Numbered from the stretch's first letter, positions 26,831 to 35,784 are shown. The stretch is DNA of 64,000 nt from Martelella radicis (GCF_014196625.1 NZ_JACIDZ010000002.1:310001-374000), one strand, 5' to 3'. Numbers and translations: made by a program. The notes: generated by a model from the letters alone, not told the origin.

Positions 26831-28357
26831 TCAGCTCAGGCTTTTCAGATCGACCGGCTTTCGCTTTCTGAACAGGATCGCGTAGGTGAACACCGCGGTC
26901 AGAGCCAGGAAAAAGAGGCTATCCGGACTGGTCAGGAAGATCATCGGATTCCCGTCGCTGAGTGACAACGACCGGCGGAAATACTGTTCCAAGTCCGGCC
27001 CCAGAATGAAGCCCAGCAGCAACGACACCGTGGAATATCCTTCCTTGCGCATGACATAGGCAAGCACGCCGAAGCCGACGGCCAGGCCCATCTGAAAGGC
27101 TGAATAGGTCGCCACATAGCTGCCGACCAGCGCCACCACGGCAATCGAGCTGTAGAGAAGCCCCTTCGGGATCGAGACGATCCTGACGAAATACGGCCCG
27201 AGCAGGAAGAGCGACAGCGGAATGAGGATGAGCGCCGAGATGAACAGCGACGCGATCATCGGCGCGATCAGATCGGCCTGCTGCTCCAGAAGGCGGGGGC
27301 CCGGCTGAAGCCCGTTGATCACCAGCACGCCAAGCACGACCGCCGTGGTCGGATCGCCGGGAATGCCGAACATCAGCATCGGCACGAAGGCCCCGCCGCA
27401 CATGGCGTTGTTGCCGGTCTCCGCAGCGGCGATGCCCTGACGGGACCCATGACCGTATTCCTCCGGCTTTTTCGAGGTTCCGCGCGCCGTGGCATAGGAG
27501 ACGAAGGCCGCCATCGAGCCGCCCGCGCCCGGCAGCATGCCGATCGCATAGCCGATGACCGAGCTTTTCAGATAGGTGAGGAAGCCGATCTCGCGCACTT
27601 CCGAAAGCGGGGGGATGAAATCGCGACGCCGCACCCTGAGCGACTTGGCCCTTTCCAGCGTCTTCTCCAGGGAGAGATCCCAGGTCTGCGCCTGCACCAG
27701 CACTTCGGAAACGGCGAAGGCGCCGATCACGATGGGCATTATGTCGATCCCCTCGACGAGAACTTCCGTTCCGAAGTTGAATCGCGGAATCGGCTGGATG
27801 ACATCGATGCCGATGGTTGCCAGCATGATGCCGAGCACGGCAGCGACAACGCCCTTGGCAATCGCCCCCTTGTCGACAGCGATGATGACGACGAGCGCAA
27901 ACAGGACGAGGGAAAACTTGCCGGGCGTGCGGATCAGAAGCGTGATCTGGGCCGCGACCGGCATGAACGCCATCAGCGCGAGCGCGCCGAGGCTGCCGCC
28001 GATCATCGAGCCGAGAGCCGCATGGCCCAGCGCATTGGCGCCCTTGCCCTGTTGCATGAGCTTGTTGCCCTCGATCGCCGTCATCATCGAGGACGGCGCG
28101 CCGGGTATGTTGATCGTGGTCGCGGTGATGCTGCCGGAATACATCCCCGCCATGAAGATCGAGGCACTCATGACCAGCGCCGGGACGATATCGATGGAAT
28201 AGGTGATCGGCAGCAGGAGCGCGATCGCCAGCACCGATGTCAGGCCGGGCATCGCGCCGAAGAACGTGCCGATCAGGAAGCCCGCGACCATGAAGCCGAG
28301 GATATAGGGGTCGAGCAGCGGCAGGAAGCCGCCGGCGAAGGTCTGCAACGTGTCCAT
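26831..28357 (-). CDS. TctA-family tripartite tricarboxylate transporter large permease
   Basis: A 508-residue membrane protein with about 11-12 hydrophobic segments. Conserved segments of the family are present: GTFFGAMPGLTSVLAIALLLP, GAPSSMMTAIEG, the repeat GMLPGAGGSMAAFVSYATA and AETGNNAMCGGAFVPMLMFGIPGDPTTAVVLG. It forms the transport channel with TctB and receives substrate from the TctC binding protein encoded upstream. Start and TctB stop overlap by one base (TGATG). The neighbouring aldarate genes suggest an aldarate or related organic acid as substrate; this is inference. Confidence 0.95.
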   Translation of the reverse strand: MDTLQTFAGGFLPLLDPYILGFMVAGFLIGTFFGAMPGLTSVLAIALLLPITYSIDIVPALVMSASIFMAGMYSGSITATTINIPGAPSSMMTAIEGNKLMQQGKGANALGHAALGSMIGGSLGALALMAFMPVAAQITLLIRTPGKFSLVLFALVVIIAVDKGAIAKGVVAAVLGIMLATIGIDVIQPIPRFNFGTEVLVEGIDIMPIVIGAFAVSEVLVQAQTWDLSLEKTLERAKSLRVRRRDFIPPLSEVREIGFLTYLKSSVIGYAIGMLPGAGGSMAAFVSYATARGTSKKPEEYGHGSRQGIAAAETGNNAMCGGAFVPMLMFGIPGDPTTAVVLGVLVINGLQPGPRLLEQQADLIAPMIASLFISALILIPLSLFLLGPYFVRIVSIPKGLLYSSIAVVALVGSYVATYSAFQMGLAVGFGVLAYVMRKEGYSTVSLLLGFILGPDLEQYFRRSLSLSDGNPMIFLTSPDSLFFLALTAVFTYAILFRKRKPVDLKSLS

Positions 28358-28836
28358 CAGATGAAGCTCCCCGTCAGGGTCGGCAGGCGGACACTGAAGA
28401 CCCCGGCATAAAGGGCGTAGAAAACCGCGGTGACCAGGATGTCATAGAAAAGGAACAGGAGAGGTCTTTTCAGCTCGAACCTGAAGATGATGAACAGGGC
28501 GCCCACATAGAGGAGCGTCGAGACCGCGTATCCGAGATTCTGAAACATGAAGATATAGGCCGCCGTGGCGATCACGACGCCGGCCGGACGGATATGCGAC
28601 TTGAGGCTGGCCTCGCCGCGCGGCTCCCTTTTCCTGAACTCCTGGAAGAGGACAATGAACAGCGCCACATACATCAGCACGCAGGCAACATAGGGCAGGC
28701 CGCGCGGGCCGACGGCGCCTTCGCTGCCGAACATCATCCGGATATTGAGGGTTGCCGAAAGATAGATCGTGTTCGCACACAACAACAACACCGGGAAGAC
28801 AAAACCGGCGCCGGTGTAGCGCCTGAGATCAGCCAT
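28357..28836 (-). CDS. TctB-family small permease subunit
   Basis: A 159-residue membrane protein with four hydrophobic segments (GFVFPVLLLCANTIYLSATL, GLPYVACVLMYVALFIVLF, AGVVIATAAYIFMFQNLGYAVSTLLYVGALFIIF, LFYDILVTAVFYALYAGVF). The four-helix layout and the F..LGY..ST pattern are those of TctB. The start at 28836 is fixed by GGGAG upstream on the minus strand. It lies between tctC and tctA and overlaps tctA by one base. Confidence 0.9.
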   Translation of the reverse strand: MADLRRYTGAGFVFPVLLLCANTIYLSATLNIRMMFGSEGAVGPRGLPYVACVLMYVALFIVLFQEFRKREPRGEASLKSHIRPAGVVIATAAYIFMFQNLGYAVSTLLYVGALFIIFRFELKRPLLFLFYDILVTAVFYALYAGVFSVRLPTLTGSFI

Positions 28837-28854
28837 GGAAATCTCCCGTGAATG

Positions 28855-28879
28855 GCGCCGGGCGACAAGCGCCCGGCGC
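28855..28879 (-). promoter_or_regulatory. Intercistronic hairpin between tctC and tctB
   Basis: GCGCCGGGCG and CGCCCGGCGC form a perfect 10-bp stem with a 5-base loop, 23 bp past the tctC stop. No U-run follows, so it fits an RNA-stabilising or attenuating element that would leave more binding protein than permease. Confidence 0.7.
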
Positions 28880-28902
28880 ATCAGGTCGGTTGCGGATGAA
28901 GC

Positions 28903-29880
28903 TTACTTCGTGATCACGCCGCTTTCGACGAGGCTGTTCATCTCATCGAACAGGGCCTTCTGGGTTTCATCCACCCACTGCGTTACCGCCGCGGCGCCGA
29001 GCCAATCGGGCGTAACGCCGGTCTTGGCGACCCAGCTCTGGAACTCGTCGCTGTCATAGGCCGCCTTGTAGTCGGTCTCGAGCGTCGAGATGATGTCATC
29101 GGGCGTGCCGGCCGGAGCCGCCAGAAGGATGAAGCTACCGTTTACGAGGTCAATGCCGGCTTCTTCTGAGGTCGGGACGTCATAGGTCGGGTTCGGCGCC
29201 TTGGTGAATTCCAAAAGCCCGCGCACGGTGCCGTCGTCGATCAGGGTCGAGAAATCACCGAGACTGGTGATCACCACATCCAGTTCATCGGAAAGGATCG
29301 CCTCTTTCTGGCCGGCCGTTCCGCCCGAATAGGACACGATCTTGAAATCCGTGCCGGTCAGGGACTGGAACTGCAGAAGCGTCAGATGGATACGTCCGCC
29401 AAGGTTCTGCACCCCGACGCGGATCTCGCCCGGATTGGCCTTGGCAGCCGCGATCAGATCCTCGATCGTCTTGTAGTCCGACGTGGCATCGACGATGACC
29501 GCATCGGGCTCGCTGGTGATGCGGGCAAACAGTTTCAGCTTGTCGAGATTGTAGCTCGGCAGCAGGCCCTGCCACGGCACCGTGATGACACTGTCATAGG
29601 TGAGCGCGCCGATCGTGTAGCCATCGGGCTTCGCCTTCATGAGCTGCGAGATACCGGTAGCGCTGATGCCGCCCTCGATGTTCTCGACGTAAAACGAGCC
29701 TCCATCGACCTGTTCGTCGACGATGTTCGTGATCTTGCGCACGATGCCGTCCGTGCCCCCGCCCGCGCCCCACGGCACGATCACCCGGACGTCCCGGTCC
29801 GGATACTCCGCCAAGGCGCCAACCGGCGAAAGCAATGCCGCAAGGACAGCGACCGATCCCAGAAGTTGAAGTCTTGTCAT
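28903..29880 (-). CDS. TctC-family periplasmic substrate-binding protein
   Basis: A 325-residue binding protein with a Sec signal peptide (MTRLQLLGSVAVLAALLSPVGALA). The mature part begins EYPDRDVRVIVPWGAGGGTDGIVRKI, the ligand-binding loop of the TctC/Bug family; GGTAGQKEAILSDELDVVITS follows in the second half. Bug proteins bind diverse carboxylates through this P-W-x-A-G-G-x-x-D loop. The start at 29880 is fixed by GGAGGA upstream. It is the first gene of the tctC-tctB-tctA operon, divergent in function from but on the same strand as the IclR fusion gene. Confidence 0.94.
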   Translation of the reverse strand: MTRLQLLGSVAVLAALLSPVGALAEYPDRDVRVIVPWGAGGGTDGIVRKITNIVDEQVDGGSFYVENIEGGISATGISQLMKAKPDGYTIGALTYDSVITVPWQGLLPSYNLDKLKLFARITSEPDAVIVDATSDYKTIEDLIAAAKANPGEIRVGVQNLGGRIHLTLLQFQSLTGTDFKIVSYSGGTAGQKEAILSDELDVVITSLGDFSTLIDDGTVRGLLEFTKAPNPTYDVPTSEEAGIDLVNGSFILLAAPAGTPDDIISTLETDYKAAYDSDEFQSWVAKTGVTPDWLGAAAVTQWVDETQKALFDEMNSLVESGVITK

Positions 29881-30283
29881 TCGATTTCCTCCACTTGAAG
29901 CAACAGAGAAACCCTCTGTCAGGCAATCCCAGATAACCCTTTGAAGCAGCACCACAATTCCCGCCCTCCGGAACCGCGGAAGAGATGCTACAACGTAAAG
30001 GCGAACTGAAATATTACTATATGGAGCAAAGGATTTCTGACAACCTGGATAAGCGGCATAATGGCAGTGAATCCCACTTCATGGGGCGTCCTCAGTGCGC
30101 GAAATTTGCCATTTATTGTTACATAAACTATTGTTTTATTGTTATTATTTCCGATTTAGGCAACCTTGCATGGATCGCACCAGCGCCCGCTTTTCAGCCG
30201 TATTTCGTCTTACAATGCGGGAATCTTCGGTATGGCAAACGCAAAACCCGGCCGTATTGCCGGATCTGCCGGCGCCGAACGGG
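29881..30283. other. Non-coding region upstream of tctC with AT-rich core and direct repeats
   Basis: About 400 bp without a gene, between the IclR-SMP30 gene and tctC, both on the minus strand. The part from about 29995 to 30165 is markedly AT-rich for this genome. TTTATTGTTA occurs twice as a direct repeat (30112-30121 and 30135-30144), 23 bp apart centre to centre. The region must hold the tctCBA promoter; no clear -35/-10 pair stands out. Confidence 0.5.
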
Positions 30284-31891
30284 TCAGCGTTCCAGTTCGA
30301 GCACCAGAAGCTGGCCGGACAGCGGGGCATTGTCGAGGATGTCGCGTCCGACGCCGAGCCGTTCGGACGTTATGAACAGACGAGCGCCGTCCGGCCCGCC
30401 AAAGGCGAGGCCGCTGGGGCGCGGCACCGGCAGGGCGATCACCTGTTCGATGTCGCCTCCCTCGTCGAGCCGGATAACGCTCCAGCCATCGCGCAATCCG
30501 ACCCAGATGCGACCGCGACGATCGATGCCAAGGGCCGAAGGCATCCCCGAACCGCGCGGCACCCGGCTGAGCACGAGCGGTGTCTCGCGGCCGCGCTTGA
30601 GCGCGTAAACGATGCCTTCCTCGGGGTTGAGCGCATAAAGCGTCTTGCCATCCTTGGCCCAGGCCATGGCGGCAACGGGATGGCCGACGGTCCATTCCGC
30701 GGCGAAAGCGCCGCGAGAGGACAGGCGGCCGATCCGCGAACGGCCGCCTTCGCGGCGGCAAGTCCACAAAGCGCCCGAGGCCCCGCGCACGAAAGCGGTT
30801 TCCAGCCCGGAAAGCGGCTTGTCGGTGCGCCGGCACTCCTCCTGCAGACCAATGTGGCACCAGTTTCCGTCGCAAACGAGGTCGATGCCGCCGCTGCGGG
30901 CCGGAACGACATGGTCGACGGGAGCCGGCGGCCGGCCGACAAGAACGGGCGAGCCGCCTTCCGGCAGTGCGTAGACCGCCGGCGCCAGACGGTCGACCCA
31001 GTAGAGGCAGTTCTCGCGTGACGCCCAGACCGGCCAGCCGCCATGGAAGCAGGCCTCCCCGACCGCCATGATGTCACCGCGGATCGGCGCATCCGCCTTG
31101 GCCTTGTGGGCCTGTATCAACAGGCTCAGGCGCTGGCCCGCCGCGATCAGATCCGGCGCGAGCTGTTCGACCCGTTCCGGGGTCATGCGGTAGGTCGGCC
31201 CGGAAACGCTGATGGCGGCAAGCGGCTGACCGCTGGCATCCAGAAGCGGGACGCCGATGCATCTTGTGCCGGCGATATTCTCCTGATCATCCACCGCGAA
31301 ACCGCGTTGGCGGATGATGTTGAGCCTCAACTTGAGGGTTTTCGAATCAGTGATCGTGTAGGGCGTTATGGCCTCGAAACGCAGCGTGGACAGGATATGG
31401 TCCACCTGCCGGTCGGGCAGAAACGCCAGAAACGCCTTGCCCTGGCTGGTCGCATAGACCGGCTTCGCCTTGCCCATCGCCGCCGTCGAGCTGTTCTCAT
31501 GCGCGCCGACGGATTTTGCGAGCGACAGCATCTGGTTGCCGGATAGAACCGCGAGATAGGCCGTTTCCCCGGTCATTTCGCGCAGCCGCCGCAGCTCGTC
31601 GGCAGCAATCGCCGCAAGATCCTGCTCCGCCCAGACATTCTGGGCGAGGTCAAGATAGTGAAAACCGAGCAGCAGTTTCTGGCCGTCGCGCGCATTGCGC
31701 AGGAAGCCGCGCGCGATCAGAGCCGACACGATGCGATAAAGAGTCGATTTGGAAAGCCCTGTCTCGTCCACGAGCTCGCTCACGGACCAGCGGCCCGGCG
31801 ATGCGCCCACCAGATCGAGAATGTCGCAGGCCTTCATCAGCAAGCCTGCGCCCTGAACCGTTCTTCTCTCGTCGCCGCCCTGTTTCGTCAT
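30284..31891 (-). CDS. IclR-type regulator fused to an SMP-30/gluconolactonase-like domain
   Basis: A 535-residue fusion. Residues 1-262 form a full IclR regulator: winged helix with recognition region [22 protein letters not shown] (about 37-58), then an effector domain ([38 protein letters not shown]). Residues about 273-535 match the SMP-30/gluconolactonase/LRE beta-propeller ([62 protein letters not shown]). The start at 31891 has GGGGGTGAGG upstream. It is divergent from garL and precedes tctCBA. I infer a regulator of the aldarate genes whose lactonase-like part senses or hydrolyses a sugar lactone; catalytic competence is not established. Confidence 0.85.
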   Translation of the reverse strand: MTKQGGDERRTVQGAGLLMKACDILDLVGASPGRWSVSELVDETGLSKSTLYRIVSALIARGFLRNARDGQKLLLGFHYLDLAQNVWAEQDLAAIAADELRRLREMTGETAYLAVLSGNQMLSLAKSVGAHENSSTAAMGKAKPVYATSQGKAFLAFLPDRQVDHILSTLRFEAITPYTITDSKTLKLRLNIIRQRGFAVDDQENIAGTRCIGVPLLDASGQPLAAISVSGPTYRMTPERVEQLAPDLIAAGQRLSLLIQAHKAKADAPIRGDIMAVGEACFHGGWPVWASRENCLYWVDRLAPAVYALPEGGSPVLVGRPPAPVDHVVPARSGGIDLVCDGNWCHIGLQEECRRTDKPLSGLETAFVRGASGALWTCRREGGRSRIGRLSSRGAFAAEWTVGHPVAAMAWAKDGKTLYALNPEEGIVYALKRGRETPLVLSRVPRGSGMPSALGIDRRGRIWVGLRDGWSVIRLDEGGDIEQVIALPVPRPSGLAFGGPDGARLFITSERLGVGRDILDNAPLSGQLLVLELER

Positions 31892-31938
31892 CCTCACCCC
31901 CAAGCATGGCCGATCCGATGATCGCCAACCCATCAATC

Positions 31939-31949
31939 TCACAATGTGA
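31939..31949. promoter_or_regulatory. Short palindrome in the IclR fusion / garL divergent region
   Basis: TCACAATGTGA is a perfect inverted repeat around a central A, 48 bp upstream of the IclR fusion start and about 150 bp before garL. It is a possible operator for the IclR-type protein, but IclR sites vary too much to say. Confidence 0.3.
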
Positions 31950-32091
31950 AACATATACACCGAAATTTAACAATCCCCTCGGCTTGTCCCAGATCGTGAT
32001 TGACCGGCTGCCGAATTGGGAGAATCTTCCCGGCACGCTGGCGGCCGAAACATCTCCGCCGACGACGTCTCAGGAGGAGAAAGGATCAGCC

Positions 32092-32883
32092 ATGTCGGAT
32101 GACGCACCCTATAGGGGTATTCCGAACCAGTTCCGCCGCAATATCCTGGACCGCAAGGTGCAGATCGGCTGCTGGTCGGCGCTTGCGAGCCCGATCACCA
32201 CCGAAGTTCTCGGCTGAGCGGGGTTCGACTGGCTGCTGCTGGACAGCGAGCATGCGCCCAATGACGTGCTGACCCTGATCCCGCAATTGATGGCCCTGAA
32301 GGACAGCGTGTCGGCGCCGGTCGTGCGTCCGCAATGGAACGACACGGTGATCATCAAGCGCCTGCTCGACAACGGTTTCTTCAATTTTCTGATCCCGTTC
32401 GTGCAGTCGGCGGAAGAGGCGCGAACAGCCGTTGCCGCAACCCGATACCCCCCGAAGGGCGTGCGCGGCGTTTCCGTTTCGCAACGCTCCAACCGCTACG
32501 GCCTGGTGCGCGACTACATGGAACTGGTCAACGACAATATCGCCGTTCTGGTACAGATCGAAAGCCCGCAGGCAGTTGAGGCTGCAGCCGAGATCGCCGC
32601 CGTTGACGGCGTGGACTGCCTGTTCGTGGGCCCTTCGGACCTGGCGGCCGGCTTCGGTCATCTCGGCGCTCCCTCGCATCCGGAAGTCCAGAACGCCATT
32701 GCCCATGTGTTCTCGGTTGCCGCGCAGCATGGCAAGGCATCCGGCATTCTGGCGCCGGCGGAGGCCGATGCCCGGAGATATCTGGAAATGGGCGCGAGCC
32801 TCGTCGCCGTCGGCTCCGATCTCGGCGCCTTCCGCTCGGCAACCCAGGCTCTCTTCGACCGGTTCAAGCCAGCGCGAAGCTAA
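32092..32883 (+). pseudogene. garL: 2-dehydro-3-deoxyglucarate aldolase gene interrupted by an in-frame TGA
   Basis: The reading frame encodes an HpaI/HpcH class II aldolase of 263 codons, closely matching GarL ([19 protein letters not shown] before the break; [16 protein letters not shown] after it; catalytic-region [23 protein letters not shown]-like [14 protein letters not shown], and [15 protein letters not shown]). Codon 42, at 32215-32217, is TGA, where GarL has Leu and HpaI has Gly. Nothing else is damaged: no frameshift, a good ribosome site (AGGAGGA at 32072-32078), and a complete C-terminus. A single base change (for example GGA or TTA to TGA) or a sequencing error explains it. GarL cleaves 2-dehydro-3-deoxyglucarate to pyruvate and tartronate semialdehyde. 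An internal start downstream of TGA would lack the N-terminal strand of the barrel. Confidence 0.88.
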
Positions 32884-32928
32884 GGCTCCGGTCTATTACG
32901 AAAATGACAATCTGAAGGGAAATCAGCG

Positions 32929-33816
32929 ATGACAAAGATCGGTTTCGTCGGGCTCGGCATCATGGGCACCCAGATGGCCGGGCGGCTAGCGGATGCCGGG
33001 CACGAAGTTTTCGCCTATGACCGCAAGCCGCTTTCCGAAAGCCTTGCGGCCAAGGGCGTCACGGCTTGCGCCTCTTCAAGGGAGGCGGCAGAGAAATGCG
33101 AGGTCTTCATCTGCATCGTGCCGGATACGCCAGATGTCGGCGCGGTTCTGTTCGGCGAAAACGGCGCGGCCGAGGGCCTGAGCGCAGGCAAGACCGTTAT
33201 CGACATGAGCTCGATCTCTCCGGTGGAGACGAAGGAATACGCGGCCGGGATCGCGGCCCTCGGCTGCGACTATGTCGATGCTCCCGTCTCAGGCGGCGAA
33301 GTCGGCGCACGCGAGGGCACGCTGTCGATCATGGTCGGCGCGAAAGACGAGGTGTTCGAACGGGTCCGGCCGCTTTTCGAGATCATGGGCAAGAATGTCA
33401 CGCTGGTCGGCTCGATCGGCGCCGGCCAGACGGCCAAGGTCGCCAACCAGATGATCGTCGCCATGAATATCGAGGCCGTCGCCGAGGCGCTTCTATTTGC
33501 CGCGCGCGCCGGCGTTGATCCCGAACGGGTACGCCAAGCGATCTCCGGCGGCTTCGCATCGTCGAAGATCCTGGAGCTCCATGGCGCGCGCATGATCAAC
33601 CGAACCTTCGACCCCGGCTTTCGCATCAATCTGCACCAGAAGGATCTCAACCTGGCGCTCAGCGCCGGTCGCCAGATGGGACTTTCGCTTCCGAACACGG
33701 CAACCTGCCAGGAACTCTTCAACGCCTGCGCCGCCCGCGGCGGCAGCGGCTGGGATCATTCCGCCATGGTCAGGGCGCTCGAACTTCTGGCGGATTTCGA
33801 AATCGGCCAGAACTGA
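32929..33816 (+). CDS. garR: 2-hydroxy-3-oxopropionate (tartronate semialdehyde) reductase
   Basis: A 295-residue beta-hydroxyacid dehydrogenase. The NAD(P)-binding loop GFVGLGIMGTQMA is at the N-terminus; the substrate signature DAPVSGGEVGAREGTLSIMVG and the catalytic lysine region GAGQTAKVANQMIV are intact. The DLNLAL segment in LHQKDLNLALSAGRQMG is typical of tartronate semialdehyde reductases. It would reduce the aldolase product to D-glycerate. It is 45 bp after the interrupted garL and is followed by an intrinsic terminator. Confidence 0.88.
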   Translation: MTKIGFVGLGIMGTQMAGRLADAGHEVFAYDRKPLSESLAAKGVTACASSREAAEKCEVFICIVPDTPDVGAVLFGENGAAEGLSAGKTVIDMSSISPVETKEYAAGIAALGCDYVDAPVSGGEVGAREGTLSIMVGAKDEVFERVRPLFEIMGKNVTLVGSIGAGQTAKVANQMIVAMNIEAVAEALLFAARAGVDPERVRQAISGGFASSKILELHGARMINRTFDPGFRINLHQKDLNLALSAGRQMGLSLPNTATCQELFNACAARGGSGWDHSAMVRALELLADFEIGQN

Positions 33817-33866
33817 CAGGCCTTCGCAACCGAGCTGGCCGCGCAAGAACACCTGCCGAGAACCAT

Positions 33867-33900
33867 CGGGAACCCGCCATGCGCGGTTCCCGTTTTTTTT
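33867..33900 (+). terminator. Rho-independent terminator after garR
   Basis: CGGGAACC (33867-33874) pairs with GGTTCCCG (33885-33892) around a loop that itself contains CGC/GCG pairing, followed by eight T residues. It ends the garL-garR transcript. Confidence 0.93.
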
Positions 33901-34000
33901 CGCTCCGCGGCCGGGTGACCTCCCAACCGGCGACTTCGCGCCATCTCGACACGGGCCCCGTGCTGTACATCCGGGATCTTGAAGCCTGACGGGACCTACA

Positions 34001-34094
34001 GCATCGGCCCGAAAATCGGAATCGGTTTTCGGAAAGCACCATGCGTAGATTCAATAGGTTAGAGTGTCCTTTGTACATCCGAACGGATGCACGG
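34001..34094. repeat. Rhizobial-type palindromic intergenic element
   Basis: A structured, non-coding element of about 95 bp. Its left part is a hairpin, CCGAAAATCG-GAAT-CGGTTTTCGG (34009-34032, one G-U pair), flanked by outer GCAT (34001) and ATGC (34041). Its right part has a second inverted repeat, CATCCG-AA-CGGATG (34076-34089). The overall layout matches a dispersed palindromic repeat I recall from Rhizobiaceae intergenic regions; only one copy is in this window, so the repeat status rests on that recollection. It overlaps no gene and ends just before the DUF2778 stop. Confidence 0.55.
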
Positions 34095-34098
34095 CGCT

Positions 34099-35220
34099 CT
34101 AGCTCGCGCGGCTGGCAAGCTGGGTGCTGAGACCCTTTCTGAGACTCGGCACGGCGACGATGTAGTCGACCTCGTTCTCGCGATAGGCCTTCAGAAACTT
34201 GTAATAGTCCTTGAAGACGAGGCAGCCATGGGAATCGCCAGGCGTGCGCAGCATGTAGGTATGAGCCAGAATGCCCGTGCGCCCCAGCGGATTGGTGCCG
34301 TCGACCGAGGTCATGCGCAAAGCCGGAACGCCGTGAAACAGCGATTCCCGCATCGACAGCCTGTAGGTGGCCGCCGGCACTGCGCCGGCCATCTTCACAT
34401 GGGTATGGTTCGGGTCGTCGCGGTACTTGCCGCGGCCCGAATGAGCCTCCATCACCTCACCGTCTGGCATGTAGACCTTGCCGGCGGCAATATCATAGAC
34501 CGCCACCTTCGATGTGCGTTCCGGCACTTCGCCGAAAATGCCATCAAGACCGTCATGGCCGAAATCGGCATAGGCAAGTGTCAGGCCTGCCGGACGTTTC
34601 TCCGGCGTGGGAACCTCGCCGGGCGCAAGGCGCGAGTCATCGGCACCCTGCAGCACGAGCTTGAAAGCCCCGCCCGCACTGTCGTCCGCGCCGCCGCCCG
34701 GGGAAACGGCGGCAAACGCCGTGCTTGGCGCGATCGTGGCCGGGCCCGGCGTTCTTGAAAGCGCCTTCGGCATCAGTTCCGGCGGTACGCCGGCAAGAGC
34801 GATCTCGCTTCCGGCATTATCGGCAATCTGTTCGGCAACCATCTTGCGCTGCAGGACAGTGAGCGCCGTCTGGCCGCTCCGTTCAAGCTTCGGCTTGAGA
34901 TAGGACAGGCGCACATCCTCGGCCTTCAGCCCCTTGGCACGGGCCTGGCCTTCGCGGGCGGCAAGAAGCCGCGATACCTTGGCGCTCTGGGCACGTTCGG
35001 GTGTCTTGAAGGCCGGGTTGAGCGTCAGGCCAAGCCCGGCTGTTGAGGAAAGCTGCGGCTTGGCGACCGTTGCCGAAATGATCGGCGAAGCTGCGATCAT
35101 CGCGATCGCGCCGCCTGTCACGAGCAGGAAGGCGGCCGCCGTTGCAAGCCGGGTCATGCGGCTTTTGCCGCCGCCGCGAATGGACGAATTTCGATACTTT
35201 CTCGACGTCACGAGGCACAC
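34099..35220 (-). CDS. DUF2778 (L,D-transpeptidase-like) exported protein
   Basis: A protein of about 373 residues. The basic N-terminus (RKYRNSSIRGGGKSR) precedes one hydrophobic segment (LATAAAFLLVTGGAIAMIAAS), so it is probably membrane-anchored or exported. A helical stalk region (about 65-140) leads to a C-terminal domain with HSGRGKYRDDPNHTHVKMAGAVPAATYRLS and GILAHTYMLRTPGDSHGCLVFKDY. The S-H-G-C motif and distal His are the catalytic signature of L,D-transpeptidase-like DUF2778 proteins, the family that includes Tlde1 effectors. The start is uncertain: GTG at 35220 has a close AGGA; ATG at 35157 gives a shorter anchor. No immunity-like gene is adjacent, so a housekeeping envelope role is more likely than a secreted toxin. 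Confidence 0.78.
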   Translation of the reverse strand: MCLVTSRKYRNSSIRGGGKSRMTRLATAAAFLLVTGGAIAMIAASPIISATVAKPQLSSTAGLGLTLNPAFKTPERAQSAKVSRLLAAREGQARAKGLKAEDVRLSYLKPKLERSGQTALTVLQRKMVAEQIADNAGSEIALAGVPPELMPKALSRTPGPATIAPSTAFAAVSPGGGADDSAGGAFKLVLQGADDSRLAPGEVPTPEKRPAGLTLAYADFGHDGLDGIFGEVPERTSKVAVYDIAAGKVYMPDGEVMEAHSGRGKYRDDPNHTHVKMAGAVPAATYRLSMRESLFHGVPALRMTSVDGTNPLGRTGILAHTYMLRTPGDSHGCLVFKDYYKFLKAYRENEVDYIVAVPSLRKGLSTQLASRAS

Positions 35221-35784
35221 TTCCTACGCATTACTCAAAGACGGTGTGTCTGTTCTCAGCCGGTAAATTACTGCACTCAGGGTAAATTTTTCATTACCCG
35301 GCCCTGAACCCGTCCGCTTCGCGATCATCGCTCGGCGCCCCGCGCCTGGAACCTTTCCGCTCCCGGGCGCGTTCAGACATTGAGCTTTATTGTGTGGCAA
35401 GGAAGCCGCGAGAAAATCCGCTTTCATGCAGATGCCTTTCGTTATCCGAATGATCCCGTAAGGACGCTAACGTTCGCGTCAGTTTTCGTCCAACCTGCCG
35501 GTATTTGCAAAAAAGGGACAAAATACGGCCGCGACGGGAAAACGGCCTCCAAGCCTCATGGCCGAGGAATGGGCAGCGCGGAAAACACCGGGAATTCAAT
35601 CCGCCCTAGGCATGCCGAGACTTGCGGCGGGTCCTGTTTGCGTTCAATATCCGCCCGACCGGCCTGAAGCCGGCTATTTTCAGACCGCTGATTGCATAAC
35701 AAAACGCGGACCGATTTGACAAGTCTGGCCTGCCTGGAGCCGGTTGGCCGCGCATTGATCCATTTTCGGCCATGAGGCTTCGAT
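35221..35784. other. Long non-coding region upstream of the SLC13 permease gene
   Basis: About 560 bp in which I find no convincing gene. Small inverted repeats are present: GGGTAA/TTACCC at 35280-35299 with an 8-base AT loop, and CCGGC/GCCGG at 35659-35673. Promoters of the divergent DUF2778 and SLC13 genes must lie here, but none is clear. A small RNA cannot be excluded from sequence alone. Confidence 0.5.

Noticed and set aside
32215-32217. Selenocysteine recoding of the TGA in garL
   Set aside because: GarL and HpaI enzymes have Leu or Gly here, not Cys or Sec, and I see no obvious selenocysteine insertion hairpin after the codon. A mutation or sequence error is simpler.
34099-35220. A type VI secretion toxin with immunity partner
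   Set aside because: Neither an immunity-like small gene nor any secretion structural gene is near, and the protein has its own membrane anchor.
35221-35784. Short open frames in the long spacer before the SLC13 gene
   Set aside because: They lack ribosome sites and domains, and lie on both strands with similar unremarkable composition.
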